Part shown: positions 51,788 through 60,443 of the stretch, one piece after another
Position numbering within the stretch: the first letter of the stretch is position 1
Layout of the letters: each line of letters opens with the position of its first letter
Assembly: GCF_014268275.3 (NCBI RefSeq)
Contig: NZ_CP077084.1
Coordinates: forward strand, 4,836,001-4,900,000
From: Pseudomonas tritici
GTDB lineage: Bacteria; Pseudomonadota; Gammaproteobacteria; Pseudomonadales; Pseudomonadaceae
Direction: 5' to 3'
Length of the DNA stretch: 64,000 nt
Made by a program: the position numbers and the translations under genes
The notes under the pieces: model-generated
Told to the model about the DNA's origin: nothing
The model's database searches: none
The model's input: the letters and a program-made list of their open reading frames with translations, nothing else

Positions 51788-52252
51788 ATGCAAGCACAGA
51801 ACCCAAGCAGCAGCGCCGTAGAGGCTAGCACCCCACCGAACATCAAGCGATACCTGGTCAAGGAAACCTGGAAGGAATACCAGGTCACTCTTGAGGTAAA
51901 TCACGACGTACTGACCGAGGAAACTGCCTCACTAATCAACGGTTTTTGGTCGAACGCCGATGACCGGCTCTCTGCTGAAAATGGAGATGTCGTCCGGACC
52001 GTTATCCGCTTGTTTGGTCAAACGATGATCTACCGGATGCTGAGCGAAGGCGGCGCAAGTTTCAGCATCACCACCAAAAACCTTATGACAGGTGACAACC
52101 CTGGGCCTTTTTGGACCGAAGACCTTCACACCGAAGAAGGCTGGGGTGGCAATGAACCTGGGCCTTACGGCTTTTGCGGCATTCGCGTCATCGCAGCTGA
52201 TGTCGATACACCTGGTTACGACGATGTCGAGTTGGTGGAGGCTGGCGCATGA
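51788..52252 (+). CDS. hypothetical early protein (DUF2528-like)
   Basis: A 154-residue protein with 'YLVKETWKEYQVTLEVNHDV', resembling DUF2528 family phage proteins. AAAGGAGCAGCACC precedes the ATG at 51788. An upstream in-frame start at 51701 overlaps the previous gene. It overlaps the next gene by 4 bases. Confidence 0.7.
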   Translation: MQAQNPSSSAVEASTPPNIKRYLVKETWKEYQVTLEVNHDVLTEETASLINGFWSNADDRLSAENGDVVRTVIRLFGQTMIYRMLSEGGASFSITTKNLMTGDNPGPFWTEDLHTEEGWGGNEPGPYGFCGIRVIAADVDTPGYDDVELVEAGA

Positions 52253-52500
52253 CCGTATTCCTTCTGCTTTACCTGTGCGCAGATGCGACCCGAACGAATT
52301 GCCAGGTGGTGAAGGCTGATACCTGGAATGGCCCTTACGCCTATGAAGAATGCATCGGCGTCGTGCCAGACCTGACCGAGGCGCTGACCGCCCCCAACAG
52401 GAAGCGGCATCGGTTTGTTTGCGAAATCCAATCCAACACCGCGCAGCCCGCTGATCATGTGGCCCAACCGACGCTTATTCATCAATCGCTTCGCATGTGA
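52249..52500 (+). CDS. small exported-looking hypothetical protein
   Basis: An 83-residue product with a short hydrophobic N-terminus (TVFLLLYLCADATRTNC) and no membrane anchor beyond it. Start overlaps the previous stop. It could be a secreted or inner-membrane-associated peptide. No family recognised. Confidence 0.5.
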   Translation: MTVFLLLYLCADATRTNCQVVKADTWNGPYAYEECIGVVPDLTEALTAPNRKRHRFVCEIQSNTAQPADHVAQPTLIHQSLRM

Positions 52501-52510
52501 AGGGGGCTCA

Positions 52511-52720
52511 ATGAACAACGACAAAGCCTTTCCCTGGAACCTCGATCTAACCGGCGTCTGCGACCAGTGCGGTAGATCCCGAGCCCACGGCAACCATCAG
52601 AATTGCAGCAAGGCGCGCCAGGCGGCCAACGCCAAGCGTCGGGCTGAGGAGGCCCAAGCCGGAGTCACACCGGCACCTAGAAAAAGTGCCAGCCTGTTCT
52701 GGTTACTTCGCCAGCAGTGA
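52511..52720 (+). CDS. small zinc-finger-like protein
   Basis: A 69-residue basic protein with CDQCGRSRAHGNHQNC (two cysteines, two histidines, one further cysteine) and a basic 'KARQAANAKRRAEEA' helix, as in short phage zinc-binding proteins. AGGGGG is 5 bases before the ATG. Last gene before the terminator and integrase. Confidence 0.65.
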   Translation: MNNDKAFPWNLDLTGVCDQCGRSRAHGNHQNCSKARQAANAKRRAEEAQAGVTPAPRKSASLFWLLRQQ

Positions 52721-52747
52721 TCGGCAACACTTCACCGCAACACACAA

Positions 52748-52772
52748 AAGGCCCGGAGACGGGCCTTTTTTC
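52748..52772 (+). terminator. rho-independent terminator before the integrase
   Basis: Stem AAGGCCCG/CGGGCCTT with loop GAGA and a T-tract. It ends the early operon and insulates the integrase gene. Confidence 0.85.
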
Positions 52773-52815
52773 TTTCACCTGGAAGAATCTTTCAATACAT
52801 CGCGTGGGGACGCAT

Positions 52816-54009
52816 ATGGCAGATGGCGTAGAGGCCCGTGGCAATTCGGTACGGGTTTATTTTCGTTTCAATGGCGAGCTGTGCCGGGAACTGGTGCCCG
52901 GCGGCAACACACCGGCCAACCGCGAGCATGCAAAGCGCCTGGTCACGGTGATCGAGTACGAGATCCAGGCCGGTACCTTCGATTACCGCCGGCATTTTCC
53001 CGAGTCGACCAAACTGGCCGAGAACAGCTTTGGGCACTACCTGGACCTGTGGCTGACCATCAAGAGCAACAGCGTGGCCGCGACCTCTTTCCGTGGGTAC
53101 AAGAACAAGGCTGAGGTCCATGTGCGGCCGCGCTGGGGCGACGTTCAGATCGATCAGATTGACCACCTGGACCTGCAAGAGTGGATTCAGGGGCCGCTGT
53201 CGAAGCGGCTGAAGAATAAGACCATCCGCGACATCATCAGCAATGTGCGCCAGGTGTTTCGGCTGTACCGCACCCGGAAGAAGGTCGCACACGACCCCAC
53301 CGAGGGTTTGTTTGTGCGTCTGCCAGATCCAGAGGCGCCCGACCCGTTCACCAGGGCGGAAATCAAGCAGATCCTCAACACGCACACCAGCCGCACCCAG
53401 GAGCTGCTGATGGTGCAGTTCATGATTTGGGCGGGCCCACGGGTGTCTGAGACGATTGCGCTCGCCTGGGAGGACGTCGATCTGAAACAGGGGACGGTGA
53501 CTTTTCGCCGATCCAAGGTTCGCGGGGCCTATCGAGTGACCAAAACCCGGCGATCTACACGCAAGGTTCGTCTGCTGGAGCCAGCGTGGGATGCATTGCG
53601 CAAACTGGACGCCATCAACCAGGTCAAGACTGTGGACACAGTCAATGTCGTCGAGCGGGACAATAAAACCGTCCGCAAGCACAAGCTGCACTTTGTATTC
53701 CTGAACACCAAGAGCGGCTTGCCACACGTCAGCGACTTTGTGGTGAGGGACAGGTTCTTCAAAGCACACCTGAAAGCGGCAGGGGTTCGCTATCGCGGTC
53801 CTGGCCAGTGCCGACACACCTACGCCAGCCAGTTGCTCACCACTGGCGTGGCTTCGGTTGACTGGATCGCGGAGCAGATGGGCCACACCAGCGCGAACAT
53901 GATCCGACAGCACTACGGCATGTGGATCAACGAGGACGGCCCGGACGTCATCGGCATGCTGCAGCACGCCCTGGGCATTCAGCCACCAGGTGGTGATGAA
54001 GCCTTGTAA
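52816..54009 (+). CDS. int: tyrosine recombinase (phage integrase)
   Basis: Inserts and excises the prophage at tRNA-Ser. The 397-residue protein has an N-terminal arm-binding domain (DUF3596-like, about 1-55), a core-binding SAM-like domain (about 65-165) and the catalytic domain. Catalytic residues visible: Arg in WAGPRVSETIAL, CRHTYASQL, MGHTS and the tyrosine in HYGMW. The usual His three residues before box II Arg reads Gly (GQCR), a variation of this subfamily. It ends 36 bases before the arm sites; the core lies 134 bases beyond the stop. Confidence 0.93.
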   Translation: MADGVEARGNSVRVYFRFNGELCRELVPGGNTPANREHAKRLVTVIEYEIQAGTFDYRRHFPESTKLAENSFGHYLDLWLTIKSNSVAATSFRGYKNKAEVHVRPRWGDVQIDQIDHLDLQEWIQGPLSKRLKNKTIRDIISNVRQVFRLYRTRKKVAHDPTEGLFVRLPDPEAPDPFTRAEIKQILNTHTSRTQELLMVQFMIWAGPRVSETIALAWEDVDLKQGTVTFRRSKVRGAYRVTKTRRSTRKVRLLEPAWDALRKLDAINQVKTVDTVNVVERDNKTVRKHKLHFVFLNTKSGLPHVSDFVVRDRFFKAHLKAAGVRYRGPGQCRHTYASQLLTTGVASVDWIAEQMGHTSANMIRQHYGMWINEDGPDVIGMLQHALGIQPPGGDEAL

Positions 54010-54044
54010 ACCGGGGTTCGAACGCGAGCAGTCCAGCAGCCCGT

Positions 54045-54064
54045 ATTCCCATGGATGTTCCCAT
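54045..54064. promoter_or_regulatory. candidate integrase arm-type sites, right end
   Basis: TTCCCAT at 54046-54052 and 54058-54064, 12 bases apart, between the integrase and the core. A TTCCCAC pair is at the left end (14003, 14014). Confidence 0.45.
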
Positions 54065-54097
54065 ATGGGCCTTTTTTGACTCTCTTAAAACACAAAA

Positions 54098-54125
54098 CCC
54101 CTGAAAACTTTAACGTTTTCAGGGG
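54098..54125 (-). terminator. terminator of tRNA-Ser
   Basis: Stem CCCCTGAAAAC/GTTTTCAGGGG with a T-rich minus-strand tail. The phage end supplies a terminator for the tRNA it displaced, a copy of the one at 13860. Confidence 0.8.
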
Positions 54126-54142
54126 TTTAGTCGTTTCAAATT

Positions 54143-54165
54143 TGGCGGTGAAGGAGAGATTCGAA
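54143..54165. repeat. attR core within tRNA-Ser
   Basis: The 23 bases shared with 13905-13927, here part of the intact tRNA-Ser gene. They define the right prophage junction. Confidence 0.9.
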
Positions 54166-54232
54166 CTCTCGATACAATTTCTTGTATACACACTTTCCAG
54201 GCGTGCTCCTTAAGCCACTCGGACACTTCACC
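54143..54232 (-). tRNA. tRNA-Ser (anticodon GGA)
   Basis: A 90-base class II tRNA with encoded CCA. Acceptor 5' GGTGAAG pairs with CTTCACC; the anticodon loop is CTGGAAA (GGA) on a CACGC/GTGTG stem; a long variable arm and the T loop TTCGAAT follow. Reads serine UCC/UCU codons. The prophage is inserted at its 3' end and regenerates the gene. Confidence 0.95.
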
Positions 54233-54456
54233 GTATCTCGTCAAACCAGTTCAGTCTGTCGAGGCGCGCTAATGTAGTCGAAAGCCTTTCTGATGGCAAA
54301 GGTTTTTTTCAGAATTTTCATGCGGTTAGCCGGTTATGGCTGGACGCATCCGGCGAGGGGTGGTGATTGTGCCATTCTCAGGCATCGGCGGTGTGCGTCT
54401 GGGACAGCCATTGTGCCCTGCCCCAGGCATTCCAGCCGCGTGTATGCGGGAAAAGT
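54233..54456. other. non-coding region between tRNA-Ser and the crotonase gene
   Basis: No gene is seen. It contains a T-rich stretch after tRNA-Ser and leads to a palindromic operator at 54457. Confidence 0.5.
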
Positions 54457-54472
54457 CTGACTGGCCAGTCAG
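54457..54472. promoter_or_regulatory. CTGACTGGCCAGTCAG palindrome upstream of the crotonase gene
   Basis: A 16-bp perfect palindrome about 97 bases before the ATG. TetR-family regulators of fatty-acid genes bind such dyads. The regulator is not local. Confidence 0.5.
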
Positions 54473-54568
54473 TCACAGTGCTTTACCGGGGCGGGTGTGG
54501 TGGGTAACGTCTGCGCATGCACGTCTATTAACATGCCTTCTATAACAAATCCTACAAGGAACCGCGTC

Positions 54569-55261
54569 ATGAGTGAGTTGATTGCCTACCACCTCGAAGA
54601 CGGTATCGCGACCCTGACCTTGAGCAACGGCAAGGTGAATGCCATTTCTCCTGCAGTGGTCAGTGCCTTTAATGAAGCGCTGGACCAGGCGGAGAAGGAC
54701 CGGGCGGTGGTGGTGATCACCGGCACGCCGGGGATTTTGTCGGGTGGTTATGATTTGAAGGTGATGACTGCCGGCCCTAAAGAGGCAATCGGCCTGGTGA
54801 CGTCGGGTTCGACGTTGGCGCGTCGTTTGTTGTCGCACCCGTTTCCGGTGATTGTGGCGTGCCCTGGGCATGCGGTGGCCAAGGGCGCGTTTTTGCTGTT
54901 GTCGGCGGATTATCGGATTGGGGTAGAAGGCCCGTTCAGCATCGGTCTGAATGAGGTGGCGATTGGCATGACCATGCACCACGCGGGTATCGAGCTGGCG
55001 CGGGATCGGCTACGCAAGTCGGCGTTTCACCGCTCGGTAATCAATGCCGAGATGTTCGACCCACAGGGTGCACTGCAAGCGGGCTTCCTCGATAAGGTGG
55101 TCGCGCCGGAGGAGTTGCAGGCAGCGGCGCTGGAAGCAGCGCGTCAGTTGAAGAAGCTTAATATGAACGCCCACAAGCACACCAAGTTGAAGGTGCGTAA
55201 GGAACTGCTGGAGGCCTTGGACGAGGCAATCATCCAGGACCAAGGGCATATCCTGAGCTAA
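54569..55261 (+). CDS. enoyl-CoA hydratase/isomerase (crotonase) family protein
   Basis: A 230-residue crotonase-fold enzyme acting on acyl-CoA thioesters. The CoA and oxyanion-hole segments are SGGYDLKVM and 'CPGHAVAKGAFLLLSADYRI'. The usual glutamates of true hydratases are not obvious, so the reaction is uncertain. AAGGAA is 8 bases before the ATG at 54569; an in-frame start at 54497 is less likely. Single gene with its own operator and terminator. Confidence 0.88.
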   Translation: MSELIAYHLEDGIATLTLSNGKVNAISPAVVSAFNEALDQAEKDRAVVVITGTPGILSGGYDLKVMTAGPKEAIGLVTSGSTLARRLLSHPFPVIVACPGHAVAKGAFLLLSADYRIGVEGPFSIGLNEVAIGMTMHHAGIELARDRLRKSAFHRSVINAEMFDPQGALQAGFLDKVVAPEELQAAALEAARQLKKLNMNAHKHTKLKVRKELLEALDEAIIQDQGHILS

Positions 55262-55283
55262 ACCCTTACATCTGATACGCCAG

Positions 55284-55310
55284 AGCCCGACCTTGAGTCG
55301 GGCTTTTTCT
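55284..55310 (+). terminator. rho-independent terminator
   Basis: Stem AGCCCGA/TCGGGCT with loop CCTTGAG and a T-tract, 22 bases after the crotonase stop. Confidence 0.9.
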
Positions 55311-55474
55311 TACACTTCAAACCGAATGATCTTCAGCCGCTCTGGCCCGCCAGTGTCGGCAGATGTTGAAACATGCACTAAAACATCGGCCATCTCCTAC
55401 CTCTACCGGGGTAATTGCCGAATCCAGTGCACATCCGTACACTGCGCCACCTTTTGTCTCGATAGGCCGTGTCG

Positions 55475-56197
55475 ATGCTTTATCTGTTGCGTATGTTGTT
55501 GATGAGCCTGCACTTTATGCTCGCCGGTGTGCTGGGTGTGCTGGTAGGTATCTGCCGGCCATTCAATCCGGACAACAGCCGCCTGTGTGCCCGCCTTTAC
55601 GCGCTGCCGGCCATGTGGATTCTGCGTTTGAACGTAAAAGCCGATGTGGACTCGTTGCGCAACAAGCCCGGCACCTGCGTGGTGATCGCAAACCACCAGT
55701 CCAACTATGACCTGTTTGTCGTGGGCAATGTGGTGCCGTACCGCACGGTGTGTATCGCCAAAAAAAGCCTGAAATGGGTGCCGCTGTTCGGCCAGTTGTT
55801 CTGGCTGGCGGGCAATGTGTTGATCGACCGGGGCAATGCGCACAAGGCGCGCCGTGCGATGCTCACCACGACCCAGACACTGCAACATAAAGACACGTCG
55901 ATTTGGGTATTCCCGGAAGGTACGCGCAACCTGGGTAACGGTTTGCTGCCGTTCAAGAAGGGTGCGTTCCATATGGCGATCGCGGCGGGTGTGCCGATCG
56001 TGCAGGTGTGTGTCAGCAATTACGTCACTCACATGCGGCTTAATCGCTGGAACAGTGGTGATGTGCTCATACGTTCGTTGCCGCCAATTCCTACTACAGG
56101 CATGACGGTGGATGACATCCCGGCGTTGATGCAGGCCTGTTATGCGCAGATGGATGAATGCATTGCGCGGATGGATCGTGAGTTGCGGGCGGCCTGA
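55475..56197 (+). CDS. 1-acyl-sn-glycerol-3-phosphate acyltransferase (PlsC type)
   Basis: Makes phosphatidic acid from lysophosphatidic acid at the inner membrane. The 240-residue protein has two hydrophobic segments (about 3-25, 30-50), the NHQSNYD block (NHx4D) and PEGTRN (EGTR), both needed for catalysis. The ATG at 55475 is favoured; a GTG 6 bases earlier is in frame. The 207 bases before it show no gene. Confidence 0.9.
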   Translation: MLYLLRMLLMSLHFMLAGVLGVLVGICRPFNPDNSRLCARLYALPAMWILRLNVKADVDSLRNKPGTCVVIANHQSNYDLFVVGNVVPYRTVCIAKKSLKWVPLFGQLFWLAGNVLIDRGNAHKARRAMLTTTQTLQHKDTSIWVFPEGTRNLGNGLLPFKKGAFHMAIAAGVPIVQVCVSNYVTHMRLNRWNSGDVLIRSLPPIPTTGMTVDDIPALMQACYAQMDECIARMDRELRAA

Positions 56198-56325
56198 ATA
56201 ACGATTGGGGGGCGCTTCGCACCCCGGCGCGAGCAAGCTCGCTCACTACAACGGCAGCTACAACGGAACGCCATTCAAGCTAAGCTGCCCAACATCTGTC
56301 CCCCCAATAAGAAGTGATCAGCACC

Positions 56326-57297
56326 ATGGGTAGAGTTGTTGCGGCCGCCGTCTACAGCGCCGGTAAGAAAGTCTCTGATATCACCCTCGACGAAGGCGCG
56401 GCCTGGGCCGCCAAACCTGGTCACTTTGTATGGATCGGCCTGGAAGAACCCAACGCCCAGGAACTGACCAACTTGCAACGCCAGTTCAACCTGCATGAGC
56501 TGGCCATCGAAGACGCTCTGGAAAAACACAGCCGCCCCAAGCTTGAAACCTTCGGCGATGCACTGTTTATCGTCACCTATTCACCGGTGCGCGAGAACGG
56601 CAAGCTGGAGTTTATCGAAACCCATATCTTTGCCGGTAATGGCTACATCATCACCGCACGCAACGGTCACTCGGCGTCCTACGGCTTTGTGCGCCAACGC
56701 TGTGAGGCGCGACCGCTGTTGCTGGAGCATGGGGAAGATTTCGTACTCTATGCGCTGCTGGATTTTGTCACCGAGAACTACCAGCCGGTGAGTGAAGCGA
56801 TCCATGCCGAGATCGATGAGCTGGAGCGTAACGTGCTGTGCAGTTCGCTGAGTGAACGCGACATCCAGAAGATCCATGGCCTACGTCGCGACGTGCTGCG
56901 GCTCAAGCGTTACGTGGCGCCGATGGTGGAGATCAGCCAGGAGCTGCAGAAGCTGAGTTTTCCGTTTATCGACAAGAACATGCGCCCGTATTTCCGTGAC
57001 GTGCAGATCCACGTGACACGGCAGATGGAAGACCTCACCACCCTGCGCGATATCGCCAGCCAGACCATCGAGATCGGTGTATTACTGGAGGCCTCGCGCC
57101 AGAGCGTGGTGCAGCGCAAGTTCGCCGCATGGGCGGCAATCCTGGCGTTCCCCACTGCGGTGGCGGGGATTTATGGGATGAACTTCCAGAACATGCCCGA
57201 GCTGCAATGGCACTACGGCTATTTTGCGGTGCTCGGGTTTATTGCGACCGGTTGCACCGGCCTGTGGGCCAGCTTCAAACGTTCGGGATGGCTTTAA
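56326..57297 (+). CDS. CorA-family magnesium/zinc transporter
   Basis: Homopentameric divalent cation channel or transporter, 323 residues: a large cytoplasmic domain and two C-terminal membrane helices. The first ends in the GMN signature (IYGMNFQNMPEL). The N-terminus MGRVVAAAVYSAGKKV and 'HSRPKLETFGDALFIVTYSP' match the ZntB/CorA branch; it could move Mg or Zn. The ATG at 56326 is chosen over GTG at 56314. It overlaps the convergent amidotransferase by 4 bases. Confidence 0.9.
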   Translation: MGRVVAAAVYSAGKKVSDITLDEGAAWAAKPGHFVWIGLEEPNAQELTNLQRQFNLHELAIEDALEKHSRPKLETFGDALFIVTYSPVRENGKLEFIETHIFAGNGYIITARNGHSASYGFVRQRCEARPLLLEHGEDFVLYALLDFVTENYQPVSEAIHAEIDELERNVLCSSLSERDIQKIHGLRRDVLRLKRYVAPMVEISQELQKLSFPFIDKNMRPYFRDVQIHVTRQMEDLTTLRDIASQTIEIGVLLEASRQSVVQRKFAAWAAILAFPTAVAGIYGMNFQNMPELQWHYGYFAVLGFIATGCTGLWASFKRSGWL

Positions 57298-58019
57298 ACC
57301 CGGGCCTCGGGCTTGTGTGCCACAAAGCGCATCATCCATTCCGCCACAGTGGCGCCGTGGTGGTCGCGTTCAAGGCTGGCGACGCCGTTTGTGTAGACCT
57401 TTTCACCCAGCGTTGTCTGAAGAATCTCCAGCAATTCGCGGGAATAGTCGTGGATAAATTCCGGGTGGCCTTGGAAGCACAGCACTTGATCGCCGATGTG
57501 GTACGCGGCGAACGGGCAAAACGCGCTGGACGCGATGACCGTGGCATTTTCCGGCAGCGTGGTCACTTGGTCCTGGTGGCTGATCAATAGCGTCAGCTCT
57601 TCCACTTCCGGGCTCATCCACGGCGCCTTGGCGTCGAGCTTGTAATCGTGAATGCCGATGCCCCAACCCTGGCCGGCGCGCTCAGCCTTGCCGCCGAGCA
57701 GCAGCGCCAGCAACTGGTGACCGAAGCAGATACCGAGCAGCTTGTCGCCGCGCTCGTAACGTTCGAGCAGGTAGGTCTTGAGGGTCTGGATCCAAGGGTC
57801 AGTGCCGAAGGAGTCGGCCTTGCTGCCGGTTACCAGGTACGCGTCGAACACTTCATCGTCCGATGGGTATTCGCCGTTCACCACGTTGTACACGACAAAC
57901 TCAGCGGGGATGGGTTGCTTGGAGAACAGGCGCTTGAACATCTGCCCATACCCTTGGTATTGATCGATCAAGCCTGGACGCAGGATATCGGTTTCCAGGA
58001 TACAGACGCGTAGCGACAT
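57294..58019 (-). CDS. class I glutamine amidotransferase (GMP synthase-like)
   Basis: A 241-residue GATase domain protein. Nucleophile cysteine in GICFGHQLLA and the His-Glu of GHPEF near the C-terminus are present. No synthase domain, so it hydrolyses glutamine for an unknown partner, or degrades gamma-glutamyl compounds. Convergent with the CorA gene. Confidence 0.9.
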   Translation of the reverse strand: MSLRVCILETDILRPGLIDQYQGYGQMFKRLFSKQPIPAEFVVYNVVNGEYPSDDEVFDAYLVTGSKADSFGTDPWIQTLKTYLLERYERGDKLLGICFGHQLLALLLGGKAERAGQGWGIGIHDYKLDAKAPWMSPEVEELTLLISHQDQVTTLPENATVIASSAFCPFAAYHIGDQVLCFQGHPEFIHDYSRELLEILQTTLGEKVYTNGVASLERDHHGATVAEWMMRFVAHKPEARV

Positions 58020-58124
58020 AAAAAATACCTGACACGGTGATGGGAATAATGCACACCCCAGAGCCTGCCTTGAAATACCCCCTTAAGGCAAGCCCCCCCT
58101 TAACCCGTAGTACCTACACAATAT

Positions 58125-58258
58125 TGTAGTGAGCGGGCTTGTGCCGCGCCGGGCTGCGAAGCGGCCCTAAAACCTGACACCACGTTTCACCTGAAAAAAC
58201 GCGACGGCCTTACTGGGGCTGCTTCGCAGCCCAGCGCGGGACAAGCCCGCTCACTACA
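58125..58258. repeat. large inverted repeat of the TGTAGTGAGCGGG family
   Basis: Ends TGTAGTGAGCGGGCTTG and its inverse flank further complementary blocks (GGGCTGCGAAGC / GCTTCGCAGCCC). A copy lies at 63093-63226. It sits between the amidotransferase and FadB-like genes, both read leftward. Confidence 0.85.
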
Positions 58259-58279
58259 GGTTATTGGTGCCCCCCTTGA

Positions 58280-60427
58280 TCACCGGAACACGTCACCCTC
58301 GGCAGCTTTTTCCAGCAATAAAGCCGGCGGTGTGAAGCGTTCGCCATACTGCTCGGCCAGATAGCGGGCGCGGGCGACAAAATCGTTCAGCCCATATTGG
58401 TTGATGAACTGCAAGGCGCCACCGCTCCAAGCCGCGAAACCAATGCCGAAAATCGAACCTACGTTAGCGTCCGCCGTGGACATCAACACCCCCTCCTCCA
58501 CACACCGCACTGTTTCGATGGTCTGGATAAACAGCAGGCGGTCGCGCACATCTTGTGGCGAGATGCGTTGATCGGGCCGTTCAAAGCGGCTTTTCAGCTC
58601 CGGCCACAGGTACTTCTGCCCTCCGTTGGGGTACTCATAGAAACCGCCTCCCGCCGCCTTGCCGACGCGTTTGTATTCGTTGACCAAAAGGTCGATGACC
58701 GCTGCCGCCGGATGCGCGGGCACTGCCTTACCTTCCGCCTGCAGATCCTTGGCCGTCTGCTGCCTTATATGGCTCATCAGGCTCAGAGAGACTTCATCCG
58801 ACACTGCCAGCGGGCCCACCGGCATGCCGGCCTTGCGCGCTTCGGTCTCGATCATCGGTGCGGCCACGCCTTCGCCAAGCATGGCGATGCCTTCGTTGGT
58901 AAAGGTGCCGAACACCCGCGAGGTGAAAAAGCCACGACTGTCGTTGACCACGATCGGGGTTTTCTTGATTTGCAGTACGAAATCGAAACCACGGGCCAAG
59001 GTTTCGTCTGAGGTATGCGCCCCTTTGATGATCTCCACTAGTGGCATTTTGTCCACCGGGCTGAAGAAATGCAGGCCGATGAATTTGCCTGGATCCGGCA
59101 CTGCTGTGGCCAGCCCGCTGATGGGCAAGGTGGAGGTGTTGGAAGCAATCACCGCGTCGGCGCCCACGACGCGTTGCGCCGCGGCGCTGACTTTAGCCTT
59201 GAGTTCGCGGTCTTCGAACACGGCTTCGATGACCAGGTCGCAGCCCGCAAGGTCGGTATCGGAGGCCGTAGGATGAATCCGCGCCAAGATTGCTTCCCGC
59301 TGCTCAACGCTCAGTTGCCCACGGCTGACCTTCTTGTCCAGCAGCGCCGCCGAATGCGCCTTGCCCTTCTCGGCGGCCTCCAGATTGATGTCCTTGAGCA
59401 CCACCTCAATACCTGCACTGGCGCTGACATAGGCAATGCCTGCGCCCATCATCCCAGCGCCGAGCACGCCGACTTTGCGCGTGACGTAAGGCGCGAAGCC
59501 TTGCGGACGTGAACTGCCGGCGTTGATCTCGTTGAGCTGGAACCAAAAGGTGCCGATCATGTTTTTCGCCACTTTCCCGGTCACCAGCTCGGTGAAGTAG
59601 CGAGTCTCGATGAGGTGCGCAGTGTCAAAATCTACCTGGGCACCTTCAACGGCGGCGCAGAGGATTTTCTCCGGGGCCGGGAAACAGCCGTGGGTTTTAC
59701 TGCGCAAAATCGACGGCGCAATTGCAAGCATCTGCGCCACTTTTGGACTGGACGGTGTGCCGCCGGGCAGTTGGTACGCCTTGGTGTCCCAAGGCTGCTT
59801 TGCATCCGGGTGGGCCAGAATCCAGGCGCGGGATTTGGCCAGCAGCTCTTCGCGGTTTGCCGCCAACTCATTGATCAACCCGGCTTGCAGCGCCTGGTGT
59901 GGCCTGACTTTTTTACCTTCCAGCAAATACGGCAAAGCCTTTTCCAGCCCCAGCATGCGCACCATGCGCACCACCCCGCCGCCGCCCGGCAGCAGGCCCA
60001 AGGTGACTTCCGGCAAGCCAAGCTGCACTGACGTGTCATCCAGCGCGACGCGATAGTGGCACGCCAGGCAAATCTCCCAACCACCCCCCAGCGCCGCGCC
60101 ATTGATGGCAGCCACCACGGGCTTGCCGAGGGTTTCCAGGCGGCGCAGTTGCGCTTTCAGCACCAACACACCGTTGTAGAAATCCTTGGCGTGGGCCTTG
60201 TCGACCTTGATCAGTTCATTGAGGTCGCCACCGGCAAAAAACGTCTTCTTCGCCGAGGTGATCACCACCCCGGCAATGCTGTCCCTCTCCGACTCCAGGC
60301 GCTCGACCGTTGCCGCCATGGCCTCGCGGTACACGCCGTTCATGGTATTGGCGCTCTGGCCGGACATGTCGAGGGTCAGCACCACGATCCTGTCCTGGCC
60401 TTGTTCGTAACGAATGGCTTGGGTCAT
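58280..60427 (-). CDS. FadB-like 3-hydroxyacyl-CoA dehydrogenase / enoyl-CoA hydratase
   Basis: Beta-oxidation bifunctional protein, 715 residues. N-terminal crotonase domain (about 1-200; GGDLNELIKVDKAHA and 'INGAALGGGWEICLACHYRV'), then an NAD-binding HAD domain starting KVGVLGAGMMGAGIAYVSA, with SNTSTLPI, and a C-terminal domain. Catalyses hydration and dehydrogenation of enoyl-CoA. It lies 16 bases after the thiolase gene, so the two act as an FadBA-type operon. The ATG at 60427 starts MTQAIRYEQGQD; longer upstream starts are unlikely. Confidence 0.93.
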   Translation of the reverse strand: MTQAIRYEQGQDRIVVLTLDMSGQSANTMNGVYREAMAATVERLESERDSIAGVVITSAKKTFFAGGDLNELIKVDKAHAKDFYNGVLVLKAQLRRLETLGKPVVAAINGAALGGGWEICLACHYRVALDDTSVQLGLPEVTLGLLPGGGGVVRMVRMLGLEKALPYLLEGKKVRPHQALQAGLINELAANREELLAKSRAWILAHPDAKQPWDTKAYQLPGGTPSSPKVAQMLAIAPSILRSKTHGCFPAPEKILCAAVEGAQVDFDTAHLIETRYFTELVTGKVAKNMIGTFWFQLNEINAGSSRPQGFAPYVTRKVGVLGAGMMGAGIAYVSASAGIEVVLKDINLEAAEKGKAHSAALLDKKVSRGQLSVEQREAILARIHPTASDTDLAGCDLVIEAVFEDRELKAKVSAAAQRVVGADAVIASNTSTLPISGLATAVPDPGKFIGLHFFSPVDKMPLVEIIKGAHTSDETLARGFDFVLQIKKTPIVVNDSRGFFTSRVFGTFTNEGIAMLGEGVAAPMIETEARKAGMPVGPLAVSDEVSLSLMSHIRQQTAKDLQAEGKAVPAHPAAAVIDLLVNEYKRVGKAAGGGFYEYPNGGQKYLWPELKSRFERPDQRISPQDVRDRLLFIQTIETVRCVEEGVLMSTADANVGSIFGIGFAAWSGGALQFINQYGLNDFVARARYLAEQYGERFTPPALLLEKAAEGDVFR

Positions 60428-60443
60428 GAAAAATTCCTTGGGC

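Larger units (their letters stand above)
13905..54165. mobile_element. P2/phiCTX-type prophage in tRNA-Ser(GGA)
   Basis: About 40.3 kb bounded by a 23-base identical direct repeat that is the 3' end of tRNA-Ser. It carries integrase, repressor and Cro-like genes, an Ogr-like activator, a primase-helicase, terminase, portal, capsid, lysis and contractile-tail genes in P2 order, with no obvious break in any essential gene. It looks able to be induced. Accessory genes lie at the left end, between S and V, and between D and the repressor. Confidence 0.95.
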
